From the NCBI GenBank assembly GCA_016790435.1, contig JAEUPE010000037.1, positions 1-64,000 of the forward strand: a stretch of 64,000 nucleotides of DNA. Direction: 5' to 3'. Each line of letters begins with the position of its first letter. Within the stretch, counting starts at the first letter, position 1. Of this stretch, positions 42,701-50,569 are shown one piece after another. This DNA comes from Rubrivivax sp. (GTDB lineage Bacteria; Pseudomonadota; Gammaproteobacteria; Burkholderiales; Burkholderiaceae_C). A program made the translations under genes and the position numbers. Under the pieces are notes generated by a model. It was not told the DNA's origin. It worked only from the letters and a program-made list of their open reading frames with translations, and did not search any database.

Positions 42701-44380
42701 TCAGGCCCTGACCAGTCGGGGGTTGCCGACGCCGACCTTGACGACGCTGCTGGCGCTCGTGCCGAAGCCCAGGTTCAGCCACAGGTCGGACTGGTTCGCG
42801 CTGTCGAACGTCGCGCCGCTGGCGGGCAGCTTGAAAGGCAGGAAGACGACGCGGCCGGTCAATGAAGCGGCGGTCGTGGTGGCGGCACTGGTGGCGCGCG
42901 CCGAATAGCCAGCGTAGTGCGTGATGCGGCCTCCGGACCACACGTACTCCTGCCGCGCGTCGAATTCGGTCAGACGCGGTGTGCTGCCCGACACCCGTTC
43001 GCAGAGGAAGTCGAACTCGCAGCCGATCACCTCATTGGTGGCCAGTCCGGAGAGCTTGAAGGGCAGCCGCATGACGACGGACGAAGAGCCTATTGGGAGG
43101 CTCGCGCGTGTCGTGAAGAAGGTCTTGCCGCCGATCGTTTCGACCAGCTGGTTGCTCACGGCGGCGTTGGAGCCGGCGGCGGAGTAGCCGGTGGGCGTGA
43201 CGCCCGGCGCGCCGGTGGCGGTCATCGCCGCGTTGAGCATCAGGTTCGTGCCCGGGTAGGCCGTGCCCGTGCCCGCGCCGAGCCAGGCGGTCATGGCGTC
43301 CGCTTCGAGCTTGGCCTGCGCCAGCCCGCCGGCCAGGCTCAGATGCAGGCCGTCGATGGTCATGCCGGACAGGAAGCGGCCCGTGCTGTCGTGCAGCGTG
43401 TTCAGCGGCGAGACGTAGCGCACCGAGCTGCCGAAGCTGCCGGCCATGGTGGCCAGCCCGGCGTTGACCTGCAGCAGCGCGTTGCGCACGACGGTGGGAT
43501 TGCTGTTGTTGGCCAGCGACCCGTCGCCGTAGCCGAAGATGCCGCAGTCGAGCACCTTGAGCCCGCCGTTGACCATGCGCTGCAGGATCGTGCGGTGGTT
43601 GGTCAGGCAGTTGCTGACGGCCGTGCTGGCGCTGGAGGCGCTGACACTCTGCAGGTCGTTGATCGAGCCGCCGCGCAGGATGACGAGGTCGGGCGCGGCG
43701 TCGATCACGTCCTGGATCGCCATCGGCTGCCCGGTGAAAGGGGCCGTGCGGTCGTCCGCGAGCATCAGCAGCGTGTCCTGGCCGTCGATGCCGAAGTGGC
43801 CGATCAACTGCGCCATCGGGTAATGGGTCGGCAGCGCCCAGACCGCGAACTCGCTGATGCCCACCGTGTCCGTGCCGGTGGCCACGACGGCATTGATGGG
43901 AACGGCAATGCTGTCGCTGATGCGCCCGACATTGGCTGTCGAGTCACCAAAGACCGTGACACGCAGTCGCTGCGGCGGTGGAGGCGGCGGCGGAGGTGGC
44001 GGTGGCGGCGGAGGAGGAGGTGGCGGCGGCGGAGGAGGAGGTGGCGGCGGCGGAGGTGGCGGCGGCGGAGGTGGCGGCGGCGGCGGAGGAGGTGGTGGCG
44101 GCGGCGGAGGTGGTGGCGGCGGAGGTGGCGGCGGCGGTGGTGGCGGCGGCGGTGAGGGTGGCGGCGGTGAGGGTGGCGGCGGTGAGGGTGGCGGCGGCGA
44201 GGGCGGCGGCGGCGCCGGCGGCGGGGGCGAAGGAGATGGCGGAGGCGGCACGGGCGCGGCAGGCGCCGGTGCGTCACCGCCGCCACCACCACACGCTGCC
44301 AGCGCCGACGCCATCGTGGTGACCCACAGCGTCTGAAGGATGCGGCGTCTGTGCGCCTCGGGCTCCCTGGTCGATTTCAT
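42701..44380 (-). CDS. SGNH-type hydrolase lipoprotein with a 60-proline tract
   Basis: 559 aa. The N-terminus is a lipoprotein signal (TMASALAACGGGGG, lipobox LAAC near residue 30). Residues 45-76 are Pro-rich with four SPPPP units, and residues 77-136 are 60 prolines in a row. A hydrolase domain follows: block I TVFGDSTANVG, a later RGGSINDL, and block V IDGLHLSLAGG with the Asp-x2-His pair. The last 150 residues form a separate domain that may bind carbohydrate. The proline tract resembles plant extensin and would make a stiff stalk holding the enzyme away from the membrane. Translation would need EF-P. Confidence 0.85.
   Translation of the reverse strand: MKSTREPEAHRRRILQTLWVTTMASALAACGGGGGDAPAPAAPVPPPPSPSPPPPAPPPPSPPPPSPPPPSPPPPSPPPPPPPPPPPPPPPPPPPPPPPPPPPPPPPPPPPPPPPPPPPPPPPPPPPPPPPPPPPPQRLRVTVFGDSTANVGRISDSIAVPINAVVATGTDTVGISEFAVWALPTHYPMAQLIGHFGIDGQDTLLMLADDRTAPFTGQPMAIQDVIDAAPDLVILRGGSINDLQSVSASSASTAVSNCLTNHRTILQRMVNGGLKVLDCGIFGYGDGSLANNSNPTVVRNALLQVNAGLATMAGSFGSSVRYVSPLNTLHDSTGRFLSGMTIDGLHLSLAGGLAQAKLEADAMTAWLGAGTGTAYPGTNLMLNAAMTATGAPGVTPTGYSAAGSNAAVSNQLVETIGGKTFFTTRASLPIGSSSVVMRLPFKLSGLATNEVIGCEFDFLCERVSGSTPRLTEFDARQEYVWSGGRITHYAGYSARATSAATTTAASLTGRVVFLPFKLPASGATFDSANQSDLWLNLGFGTSASSVVKVGVGNPRLVRA
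43973..44232 (-). repeat. Polyproline-coding DNA repeat (GGN on plus strand)
   Basis: On the plus strand this is an imperfect GGCGGAGGT/GGCGGTGGC repeat; read on the minus strand it is all CCN codons, with Ser codons at the 44155 end in four SPPPP units. Codon-level length change by slippage would keep the frame. The plus-strand poly-Gly open frame is a shadow. Confidence 0.85.
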
Positions 44381-44628
44381 GTCTTGGCCCAGGCTTCGGT
44401 GCCGGGCATCCGCGGGAAGAAATGATCAGCGGATTATCCGGATGGGGGCAGGCTAGCGGCGACCGCGGACACCATCACAGCGGGGGGTGGGCAAGACCGC
44501 ATTCCGTGGCAACTGCCACGGTTGGGCCCTCACCGTCGGCGCCGGGCAGCTTCAGAGCGGGCGGACCGTTGACCGCCGCCTGCGCGCCGCCAACGGCATG
44601 GTCCCGCCGGACGCCTCGGCGGCTGCCG

Positions 44629-44985
44629 TCAGCGCAGCGAATGCTGCGCCGAAGCGAAACGCGCCAGCCCCAGCTCCTCGCGCACGGCGCGCCCCAGCTC
44701 GGACCGCATGTCGTCCACGGGGATGCCGGTGGCATCCGCGATGCGCACCATGCGCTGGAAGTTGGCGGCCACGCCGGCGGCGTCCACCAGCACCGCCCCT
44801 CCGGCCGCCTGCAGCAGCGCCTGCCGGCTCTTCGCCAGCGCGTCCGCGTCGCGGCGGGCGAGCGCTTCGGCAAAGCGCATCAACTCGGGCCCGAACGAGA
44901 TGCCGCGCGCGGCGCTGTCCTCGCGGCCGGCGATGGCCTGCAGGTCGATCTCGGTGGCCGTGGTTTGCGAGCTCACACGGAGCAT
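44629..44985 (-). CDS. Small protein of unknown function, partner of AhpD-like gene
   Basis: 118 aa from ATG 44985, 18 bases after the stop of the AhpD-like gene, so probably co-transcribed and co-translated. Predicted largely helical (FAEALARRDADALAKSRQAL, MRSELGRAVREELGLARFA), without membrane segments. I do not recognise it. The close spacing to the CxxC protein suggests a shared process. Confidence 0.65.
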   Translation of the reverse strand: MLRVSSQTTATEIDLQAIAGREDSAARGISFGPELMRFAEALARRDADALAKSRQALLQAAGGAVLVDAAGVAANFQRMVRIADATGIPVDDMRSELGRAVREELGLARFASAQHSLR

Positions 44986-45003
44986 CGTGGCGTGTGCGTT
45001 CGT

Positions 45004-45750
45004 TCAGTAGAAGCACTCGTTGACGGCCGAGACGCGGCCGGCCACCAGTTCCATCTGCAGCCGGTCGATGGCGCGCTCGGGATCCTTCACGTAGTTGGCC
45101 ATCCCGGCAAACGAGAGGTACTGCGCGGCACTGAGCTCGCGCCAGTCGCGCAGCGCATCAGGCACCAGCGTCAGCGCACGCACCACATTGGCAGCGCGCG
45201 TGTGCTTGAAGAGGTCGGCCTCGGGCCCCACGGCGCCCTCGCGCGGCACGGTGGGCACGAAGCCGATGTCCTCGCTCAGCACGGCCGGGCGGTAGCGGCT
45301 GGGCTCGCCGGGTTGCGGTGCGGGCAGCGGCTCCAGGGGCAGGCCGAGGGCGCGGTGGAACTCGTCGATGCTGAAGACGGCGACGACGACGCCGACCAGC
45401 TCGACGTACGCCTCCTTGCTCAGCAGGCCCTGGGCGGCGTTGTCGTCAACGTACCTGAGCGTGATGCGGCTCTGGTCGGTCACCACACGGTGCACGGCAT
45501 CCACGGCGGCCGCGGGCAGGCCCGGGCCGTGGTCGTGCGTGCCGGGCACGGCATGGGGCGACAGCGCCGCCTTGCGTGCGCGGCACAGCGCGCAGTCCAC
45601 GGCGAGGCGGCTCTCCCGCGCGATGGCCACGCGCTCGGCGCCTGTCCACCAGCTGCCCGGGCGCGACAGCGTGTGCCAGTACCGGCGGTGCGCCGCGCCG
45701 ATGTCGGCACGCACGGGAGTGGGAGCATCGGCGTAGCTGAAGGGGGTCAT
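45004..45750 (-). CDS. AhpD-like/carboxymuconolactone decarboxylase superfamily protein
   Basis: 248 aa from ATG 45750. The redox motif is CALC (in ESRLAVDCALCRARKAAL), followed by conserved His/Asp-rich helices (AVHRVVTDQSRIT, VVVAVFSIDEFHRALG), as in alkylhydroperoxidase-like proteins. These reduce peroxides or act as decarboxylases. The short C-terminal SAVNECFY ending is common in this superfamily. The neighbour at 44629 is likely its operon partner. Specific function unknown. Confidence 0.75.
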   Translation of the reverse strand: MTPFSYADAPTPVRADIGAAHRRYWHTLSRPGSWWTGAERVAIARESRLAVDCALCRARKAALSPHAVPGTHDHGPGLPAAAVDAVHRVVTDQSRITLRYVDDNAAQGLLSKEAYVELVGVVVAVFSIDEFHRALGLPLEPLPAPQPGEPSRYRPAVLSEDIGFVPTVPREGAVGPEADLFKHTRAANVVRALTLVPDALRDWRELSAAQYLSFAGMANYVKDPERAIDRLQMELVAGRVSAVNECFY

Positions 45751-45911
45751 GGTCGGTCCCGTGGAAGTACGAGGCGCTGACGGCGCGTCGCCGCTGCCGA
45801 GGCGGTTGCCAACGCGCCGGGCGGAGGTCATTGTCGCCGGATGACGCCTGGCGCCCTGGCCGCTTGGGAGCACGGAAGCTCGGCAGCCCGAGGGAGCCGC
45901 CGCTCAGTCGC

Positions 45912-46751
45912 TCAGCCGCCCAACCAGGCCTTGAACGCCGCGGCGCGTTCCTGGCTCACGACGACGTCGCCCGTCATCGCCGGCTGCAGCTCCACCTTCA
46001 GCCGCCCCTTGCCCACGGGCCCGAAGCGCACCACTGCCCGCGCTGCCACCAGCAGCTGGCGGTTGGCGCGGAAGAACTGCGACGGGTCGAGCTCGGCCTC
46101 CAGTTCGGCCAGCGGCGTGTCGAGCAGGTAGCGCTCGCCGGCCTCGTCGACCGCAAAGGCCAGCTTGTCGAGCGAGACCACGTAGGCCACCCGCTCCACC
46201 GGCAGGGCGTGGAACTGCGCGCCCTTGCGGCCCACGAGGCGCTGGCGCCAGGGTGGCGCCAGCAGGCTGCCTGAATGCGGTCCGAGACGTGGCCCGAGCT
46301 GCGGTCCGAGATGCAGCCCTGGATGCGGTTGCAGTTGCAGCATGAGCGAGGCCACCACGTCGGCGCCGAAGCTGCGCCGCAGGCGCTGCACCTTGCCCAG
46401 CGCCTGCGCGAGTGCGTCCTCGTTCACGGGCTTCAACAAGTAGTCGATGGCGAGCGCCTGAAAGGCATCGATGGCGAAGCGGTCGTAGGCGGTGGTGAAG
46501 ATCGTGGGCAGAGCGAGCGCGCCGTCCTTGAAGAGTTCCAGCGAGAGGCCGTCGGCGAGCTGGATGTCCAGCAGCAGCAGGTCCGGCGCGGCGTGGCTCG
46601 CGAGCCAGGCCTGCGTGCCCTTCACGCTGTCGGCCTGGCCGACGACCACGACCTCGGGCGCGACACGCCCCAGGGCGCCGACGAGCCGCTCGCGTGCCGG
46701 CGGCTCGTCTTCGGCGATGAAGGCGTTGAGCGCCGCCTTCGTGCCGCTCAT
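45912..46751 (-). CDS. LytTR-type response regulator
   Basis: 279 aa. The receiver domain has acidic pocket AEDEPPARERL, phospho-acceptor Asp in LLLLDIQLADG, FTTAYDRFAIDAF and the Lys in DYLLKPVNE. The C-terminal LytTR DNA-binding domain has LVGRKGAQFHALPVERVAYV and the typical FFRANRQLLVAARAV. Between them is a Leu-Gly-Pro repeat (LHLGPQLGPRLGPHSG) not usual in the family. The ATG at 46751 overlaps the kinase stop (46748), so the pair is translationally coupled. Confidence 0.93.
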   Translation of the reverse strand: MSGTKAALNAFIAEDEPPARERLVGALGRVAPEVVVVGQADSVKGTQAWLASHAAPDLLLLDIQLADGLSLELFKDGALALPTIFTTAYDRFAIDAFQALAIDYLLKPVNEDALAQALGKVQRLRRSFGADVVASLMLQLQPHPGLHLGPQLGPRLGPHSGSLLAPPWRQRLVGRKGAQFHALPVERVAYVVSLDKLAFAVDEAGERYLLDTPLAELEAELDPSQFFRANRQLLVAARAVVRFGPVGKGRLKVELQPAMTGDVVVSQERAAAFKAWLGG

Positions 46752-47818
46752 GCCGCGGTCACCAGCGGCACCCTGGCCTCGAAGCGCTCGTCGCTGCGCG
46801 CCAGCACCAGCGGCCGCCCGGTGAGCAGGCGGCAACGTTCGTCGAGGTTGGCCAGGCCCAGGCCCGATGACGGCGTGGTGCTGCGCCGCGGTCGCACCGG
46901 GTTGGCCATCGCCACCTGGCCTTCGGCAAGCGAAAGCAGCACCTGCAGCGGCTGGCTGGCACTGGCCTGGTTGTGCTTCAAGGCGTTTTCCAGCAGGCCC
47001 TGCAGCGCCATCGGCGGCACCAGCCAGCCGCTGGCGCCGGCTTCCACCGCTTCGGCGCCGGCGAGGGGCATGGCCGGCCCGAAGCGCAGTTCCAGCAGCC
47101 GGTGGTAGCGGCGCAGGAAGGCCAGCTCGTCGGCCAGCGGCACCAGATCGCGCTCGCGGCTGGCAAGCACGAAGCGGTAGACCTCGGCCAGCGTGTCGCA
47201 GAACTCGCGCCCGCGCGCGGGATCGTGCTCGATCAGGTGGCCGAGCGTGTTGAGGCTGTTGAAGAGGAAGTGCGGATCCACCTGCGACTTCAGCGCTGCC
47301 AGCTCGGCCTGCGTGCGCGCCCGCTCCAGGCGCTCCACGCGCATCAGGTCCGACTCGCGCTCGCGGATGAGGAAGATCGTCTCGTAGGCGTGCGTCACGA
47401 AGAGCACGCAGATGACGTTGGTCAGCACCACCACCTGCAGGGCGCTGCGGTCCACCGGCAGCCCGGCGACATGGAACCAGGCCAGCAGCCCCAGCACCGT
47501 GACCGGCGCCGTGTACAGCACGTTGGCCACCACCAGCATCATGAGCTTGCGCAGCGGCTGGTTGAACCAATCCAGATGCTGCCGCTGCTTGAACAGCAGC
47601 CAGCGGTTGCCGAGCCAGATGGCCGCCGCCAGCGCGACGAACATCGCGGTGCCGGCCCAATGGAGCCCTTGCCGCGGCGTCACCGGGCCGTAGAGGCCGC
47701 TGAGCCACGGGATCGAGAGACCGAAGCCCAGGATGCCCACGGCCATCACCGGCCGGTCGTCCACCTTCACGGGCGGCTCGGGCGGCGGTTTGGGCAGCGT
47801 CATCTCGGGGTTCGGCAA
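46748..47818 (-). CDS. LytS-like sensor histidine kinase
   Basis: 356 aa. Four hydrophobic segments in the first 150 residues form a small membrane sensor; then comes the His_kinase domain with SQVDPHFLFNSLNTLGHLIE, in which the His is the phospho-acceptor, and GLLENALKHNQA plus SSGLGLANLDERC for ATP. It phosphorylates the LytTR regulator downstream. The start may be TTG 47818 (AGGAC upstream) or ATG 47803; I list the longer. The signal sensed is unknown. Confidence 0.92.
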   Translation of the reverse strand: MPNPEMTLPKPPPEPPVKVDDRPVMAVGILGFGLSIPWLSGLYGPVTPRQGLHWAGTAMFVALAAAIWLGNRWLLFKQRQHLDWFNQPLRKLMMLVVANVLYTAPVTVLGLLAWFHVAGLPVDRSALQVVVLTNVICVLFVTHAYETIFLIRERESDLMRVERLERARTQAELAALKSQVDPHFLFNSLNTLGHLIEHDPARGREFCDTLAEVYRFVLASRERDLVPLADELAFLRRYHRLLELRFGPAMPLAGAEAVEAGASGWLVPPMALQGLLENALKHNQASASQPLQVLLSLAEGQVAMANPVRPRRSTTPSSGLGLANLDERCRLLTGRPLVLARSDERFEARVPLVTAA

Positions 47819-47907
47819 GCGCTTGTCCTGCTTCGGTGGCCCGGCCCTGGTGCCGCGGGCGCGGTGCGGTCAGTCTGCGAGCCCTCAACCTTAACGCGAG
47901 GACCGCG

Positions 47908-48312
47908 ATGGAATCCGTCAGCTTCAACTTTGCCGCGGTGGCTGCCGCGGCGGCGCTCTGCTTTGCCATCGGCGGGCTCTGGTACTCGCCGCTCATGTTC
48001 GCCAAGCCCTGGATGAAGGAAGTCGGCCTCACCGAGGAACAGACGCGCAGCGCGCCCATGGCCCGCATCTTCGGCCTCTCGGCCATCGCGTCGCTCGTGA
48101 TGGCGTTCAACCTCGCCGCCTTCATCGGCCCCAAGGCGAGCCTGGGCTTCGGTCTCTTCGCGGGTGCCGCCGCCGGCCTCGGCTGGGTGGCGATGTCGCT
48201 CGGCGTCATCTACCTCTTCGAGCAGCGTTCGCTGAAACTGTGGCTCATCAACAGCGGCTACCAGGTCGTCTCGTACACGCTCATGGGCGGCCTGCTGGGG
48301 GTATGGAAATGA
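47908..48312 (+). CDS. DUF1761 family membrane protein
   Basis: 134 aa with about four helices. The signature of this family is visible: IGGLWYSPLMFAKPWMKEVG and LGWVAMSLGVIYLFEQRSLK. Start ATG 47908 has GCGAGG upstream. It overlaps the start of the next gene by about 10 bases. Function unknown in general; DUF1761 members are often stress-associated small membrane proteins. Confidence 0.85.
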   Translation: MESVSFNFAAVAAAAALCFAIGGLWYSPLMFAKPWMKEVGLTEEQTRSAPMARIFGLSAIASLVMAFNLAAFIGPKASLGFGLFAGAAAGLGWVAMSLGVIYLFEQRSLKLWLINSGYQVVSYTLMGGLLGVWK

Positions 48313-48884
48313 AGGTCTTGGCGAAGGCAAAGTCGATGAAACTCGAGAAGACAACGCGACGTTCGGCCATCCTGGCACTCGGCCTGGCGCTGGCGACGTC
48401 GGCCGTGCGCGCGGAGACCAGTCAGGTCTCGGGGAGCGGCTTCACCGTGACCCACGCCGCCGTCGTGACCGGCGAGCCGGAACAGGTGTGGCAGGCGTTC
48501 ACGCAACTGCCGCGCTGGTGGAAGGCTTCGCACACCTGGTCGGGCCAGTCATCGAACATGACGCTGGACGCGCAGGCCGGTGGTTGCTGGTGCGAACGCT
48601 GGGGCGAGGGGCCATCGGCCATGCACGGCCGCGTTCTGCTGGCCCTGCCAGGGTCGGCATTGCGTCTGCAGGCGTGGCTGGGGCCTCTGCAGGAGATGCC
48701 GGTGGCGGGCGTGCTCACCTTTGGCACGGCCAAACGCGACGGCCAGACGCGGCTGCGCGTGACCTACCGCGTGGCCGGCGGCGCCGATGCGGGCCTGGAC
48801 AAGCTCGCCGCGCCGGTGGACGAGGTCATCGGCGAGCAGTTCAAGCGGCTGAAGCTCTTCATCGAGACCGGCCGGCCCGAGTGA
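48303..48884 (+). CDS. Exported SRPBCC-type protein
   Basis: 193 aa with a signal peptide (ATSAVRAETS, cleaved about residue 38) and a Bet v1/SRPBCC-like domain: VTGEPEQVWQAFTQLPRWWKASHTWSG is split here as VTGEPEQVWQAFTQ and LPRWWKASHTW, typical of polyketide-cyclase/START folds. Such domains bind hydrophobic ligands; export is uncommon in this superfamily. Starts at 48303, 48309 or 48336 are all possible. It overlaps the DUF1761 gene by 10 bases, so the pair is likely one operon. Confidence 0.75.
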   Translation: MEMKVLAKAKSMKLEKTTRRSAILALGLALATSAVRAETSQVSGSGFTVTHAAVVTGEPEQVWQAFTQLPRWWKASHTWSGQSSNMTLDAQAGGCWCERWGEGPSAMHGRVLLALPGSALRLQAWLGPLQEMPVAGVLTFGTAKRDGQTRLRVTYRVAGGADAGLDKLAAPVDEVIGEQFKRLKLFIETGRPE

Positions 48885-48999
48885 GCCTGCGGCGGCCGTG
48901 GCGCCATGGCCCCCCGGTCCGCTGATGCACGCCCCTGGGACCTGTTGATCAGCCGTGCCCGGCCCGGCGCAGGCGTCGCCGGCCCCGGTCCAGTCCGTG

Positions 49000-49018
49000 G
49001 CTAGCGTTTGCCTAATGG
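49000..49018 (+). promoter_or_regulatory. Shared 19-bp upstream motif, copy 2
   Basis: GCTAGCGTTTGCCTAATGG, 75 bases before the orthocaspase start, differs from the copy at 39860-39878 at only two positions. The embedded CCTAAT could serve as a -10, but no standard -35 is seen. Confidence 0.45.
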
Positions 49019-49092
49019 GCGCCCGCCAGACTACGGCGCAGCGTGCGGCCCGTCTTGGCGGCCGCGACAGAAGGGTTGCAAGGGAGCATTGC

Positions 49093-50502
49093 ATGCGGAC
49101 GAAAGAGTGGAGGGCCGGCGCGGCGACCGTCGGGTTGGGCAGGAATCGCCGGCCGGGGTGGATGCCGTGGCCGTTCGCCTGGCTGGTGGCCGGCCTGCTC
49201 CTGGGCTGGGTTTCCGTGGCCGGCGCGGCCGCCGGCCCTGCGCCGCCTGCGGCCGAGTCGCGCGTGGCGCTGGTCATCGGCAACGGCGCTTACGCCCAGG
49301 AACCGCTGCGCAATGCCGTGAACGACGCGCGGGCGATGGCCAAGACGCTGCGCGGCATGGGCTTCACCGTGCTGCTGCACGAGAACGCGAAGAAGGCGAC
49401 GATGGAGCAGGCCGTGCTCGAGTACGGCCGGCGTCTCGCCGCAGGCGGCGTCGGGGTCTTCTTCTACGCCGGCCACGGCATGCAGGTGCGCGGCCGCAAC
49501 TACCTGGTGCCCACCGATGCGCAGATCGACGAGGAGGCCAAGACCCGTGTCGCCGCCGTCGACCTCGATCTGCTGCTCGAGCAGATCGCCGAGGCGCGCA
49601 ACCGCGTGAACCTGGTCGTGCTGGACGCCTGCCGCAACAACCCCTTCGAGCGCAAGCTGCGCGGCCGCTCGCAGGGCCTGGCCGCGGTGGACGCGGCGCG
49701 CGGCACGCTGATCGCTTACGCCACAGCGCCCGGGTCGGTGGCCAGCGACGGCGGGGGTCGCAACGGCCTGTACACCGAGGAGTTGCTGCGCGCGCTGGAG
49801 CAGCCGGGGCTGAAGATCGAGGAGGTCTTCAAGCGCGTGCGCGTGGCGGTCGCCGAGCGGTCCAACGGGACGCAGACGCCGTGGGAATCGTCGTCGCTCA
49901 CTGGCGATCTGGTCATCAACGTGACCGTGAATGTCCACGCGGCCGCCGGCGCCCCGGGGCCGACCGCGCCGACGATCCCTGCCGCTGCCGATCGCGACGC
50001 ACTCTTCTGGGCTTCCATCCGCGACAGCCGCCAGGGCGCCGACTTCGAGGCCTACCTGCGCCAGTTCCCGACGGGCACGTTCGCCGAACTCGCCCGCCAG
50101 CGCCTGCGGGCGCTGGCCGTGCCAGGCGCGGGCGCCGGCGGCGCGGGGTTCGACGGGACCTGGCTCACCACGATCGTCTGTGCCGACCTGCCGAACGGCG
50201 TGCGAGGCTACCGCCTGCAGTTCCAGACCGAAGTGCGCGATGGTCGGGTCAGCGGCCAGCACGGCGAGCCCGGCAAGAACGGGTCGGCTGCGTTGAGCGG
50301 CCGCATCGAGGCCGACGGAACGGCCGCGCTGCACGTGCGCGGCTTGACGGCCGACCCTCGCTTCTCCGGTGACTATCGGCCCGGCACGCCTTACAGCTAC
50401 GACGTCGTCGAGGCGAGGTTCAACGAGCGCACCGGCTCGGGTCGGCGCGTCGCCGTGCGGCCCTGCGCGCTGAGCTTCGAGCGGCGCGGCGCCGGGCGTT
50501 GA
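49093..50502 (+). CDS. Caspase-family (orthocaspase) protein, exported or membrane-anchored
   Basis: 469 aa from ATG 49093 with AGGGAG upstream. An N-terminal hydrophobic segment (PFAWLVAGLLLGWVSVAGAA) exports or anchors it. The p20-like domain has the catalytic His in VFFYAGHGMQVRG and the Cys in VVLDACRNNPFE, an intact caspase-like dyad. A Pro/Ala linker near residue 290 leads to a short helical repeat-like part (DFEAYLRQFPTGTFAELARQ) and a C-terminal beta-rich domain of about 120 residues of unknown fold. Bacterial caspase homologues cleave after basic residues; the substrate here is unknown. Confidence 0.88.
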   Translation: MRTKEWRAGAATVGLGRNRRPGWMPWPFAWLVAGLLLGWVSVAGAAAGPAPPAAESRVALVIGNGAYAQEPLRNAVNDARAMAKTLRGMGFTVLLHENAKKATMEQAVLEYGRRLAAGGVGVFFYAGHGMQVRGRNYLVPTDAQIDEEAKTRVAAVDLDLLLEQIAEARNRVNLVVLDACRNNPFERKLRGRSQGLAAVDAARGTLIAYATAPGSVASDGGGRNGLYTEELLRALEQPGLKIEEVFKRVRVAVAERSNGTQTPWESSSLTGDLVINVTVNVHAAAGAPGPTAPTIPAAADRDALFWASIRDSRQGADFEAYLRQFPTGTFAELARQRLRALAVPGAGAGGAGFDGTWLTTIVCADLPNGVRGYRLQFQTEVRDGRVSGQHGEPGKNGSAALSGRIEADGTAALHVRGLTADPRFSGDYRPGTPYSYDVVEARFNERTGSGRRVAVRPCALSFERRGAGR

Positions 50503-50569
50503 TCGGGTGGCGGCTGTCGAGGCCGCCGGGACGACGAAGGCGCCCGCGCCCGTGCCAGCGCGCGGCGGC

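Noticed and set aside
44153..44200. Possible CRISPR-like or satellite repeat
   Set aside because: The repeat units are 15-bp SPPPP codons inside a gene, without spacers.
43857..44336. Plus-strand poly-Gly open frame of 159 codons
   Set aside because: It is the complement of the minus-strand polyproline tract; it has no start signal and no other coding feature.
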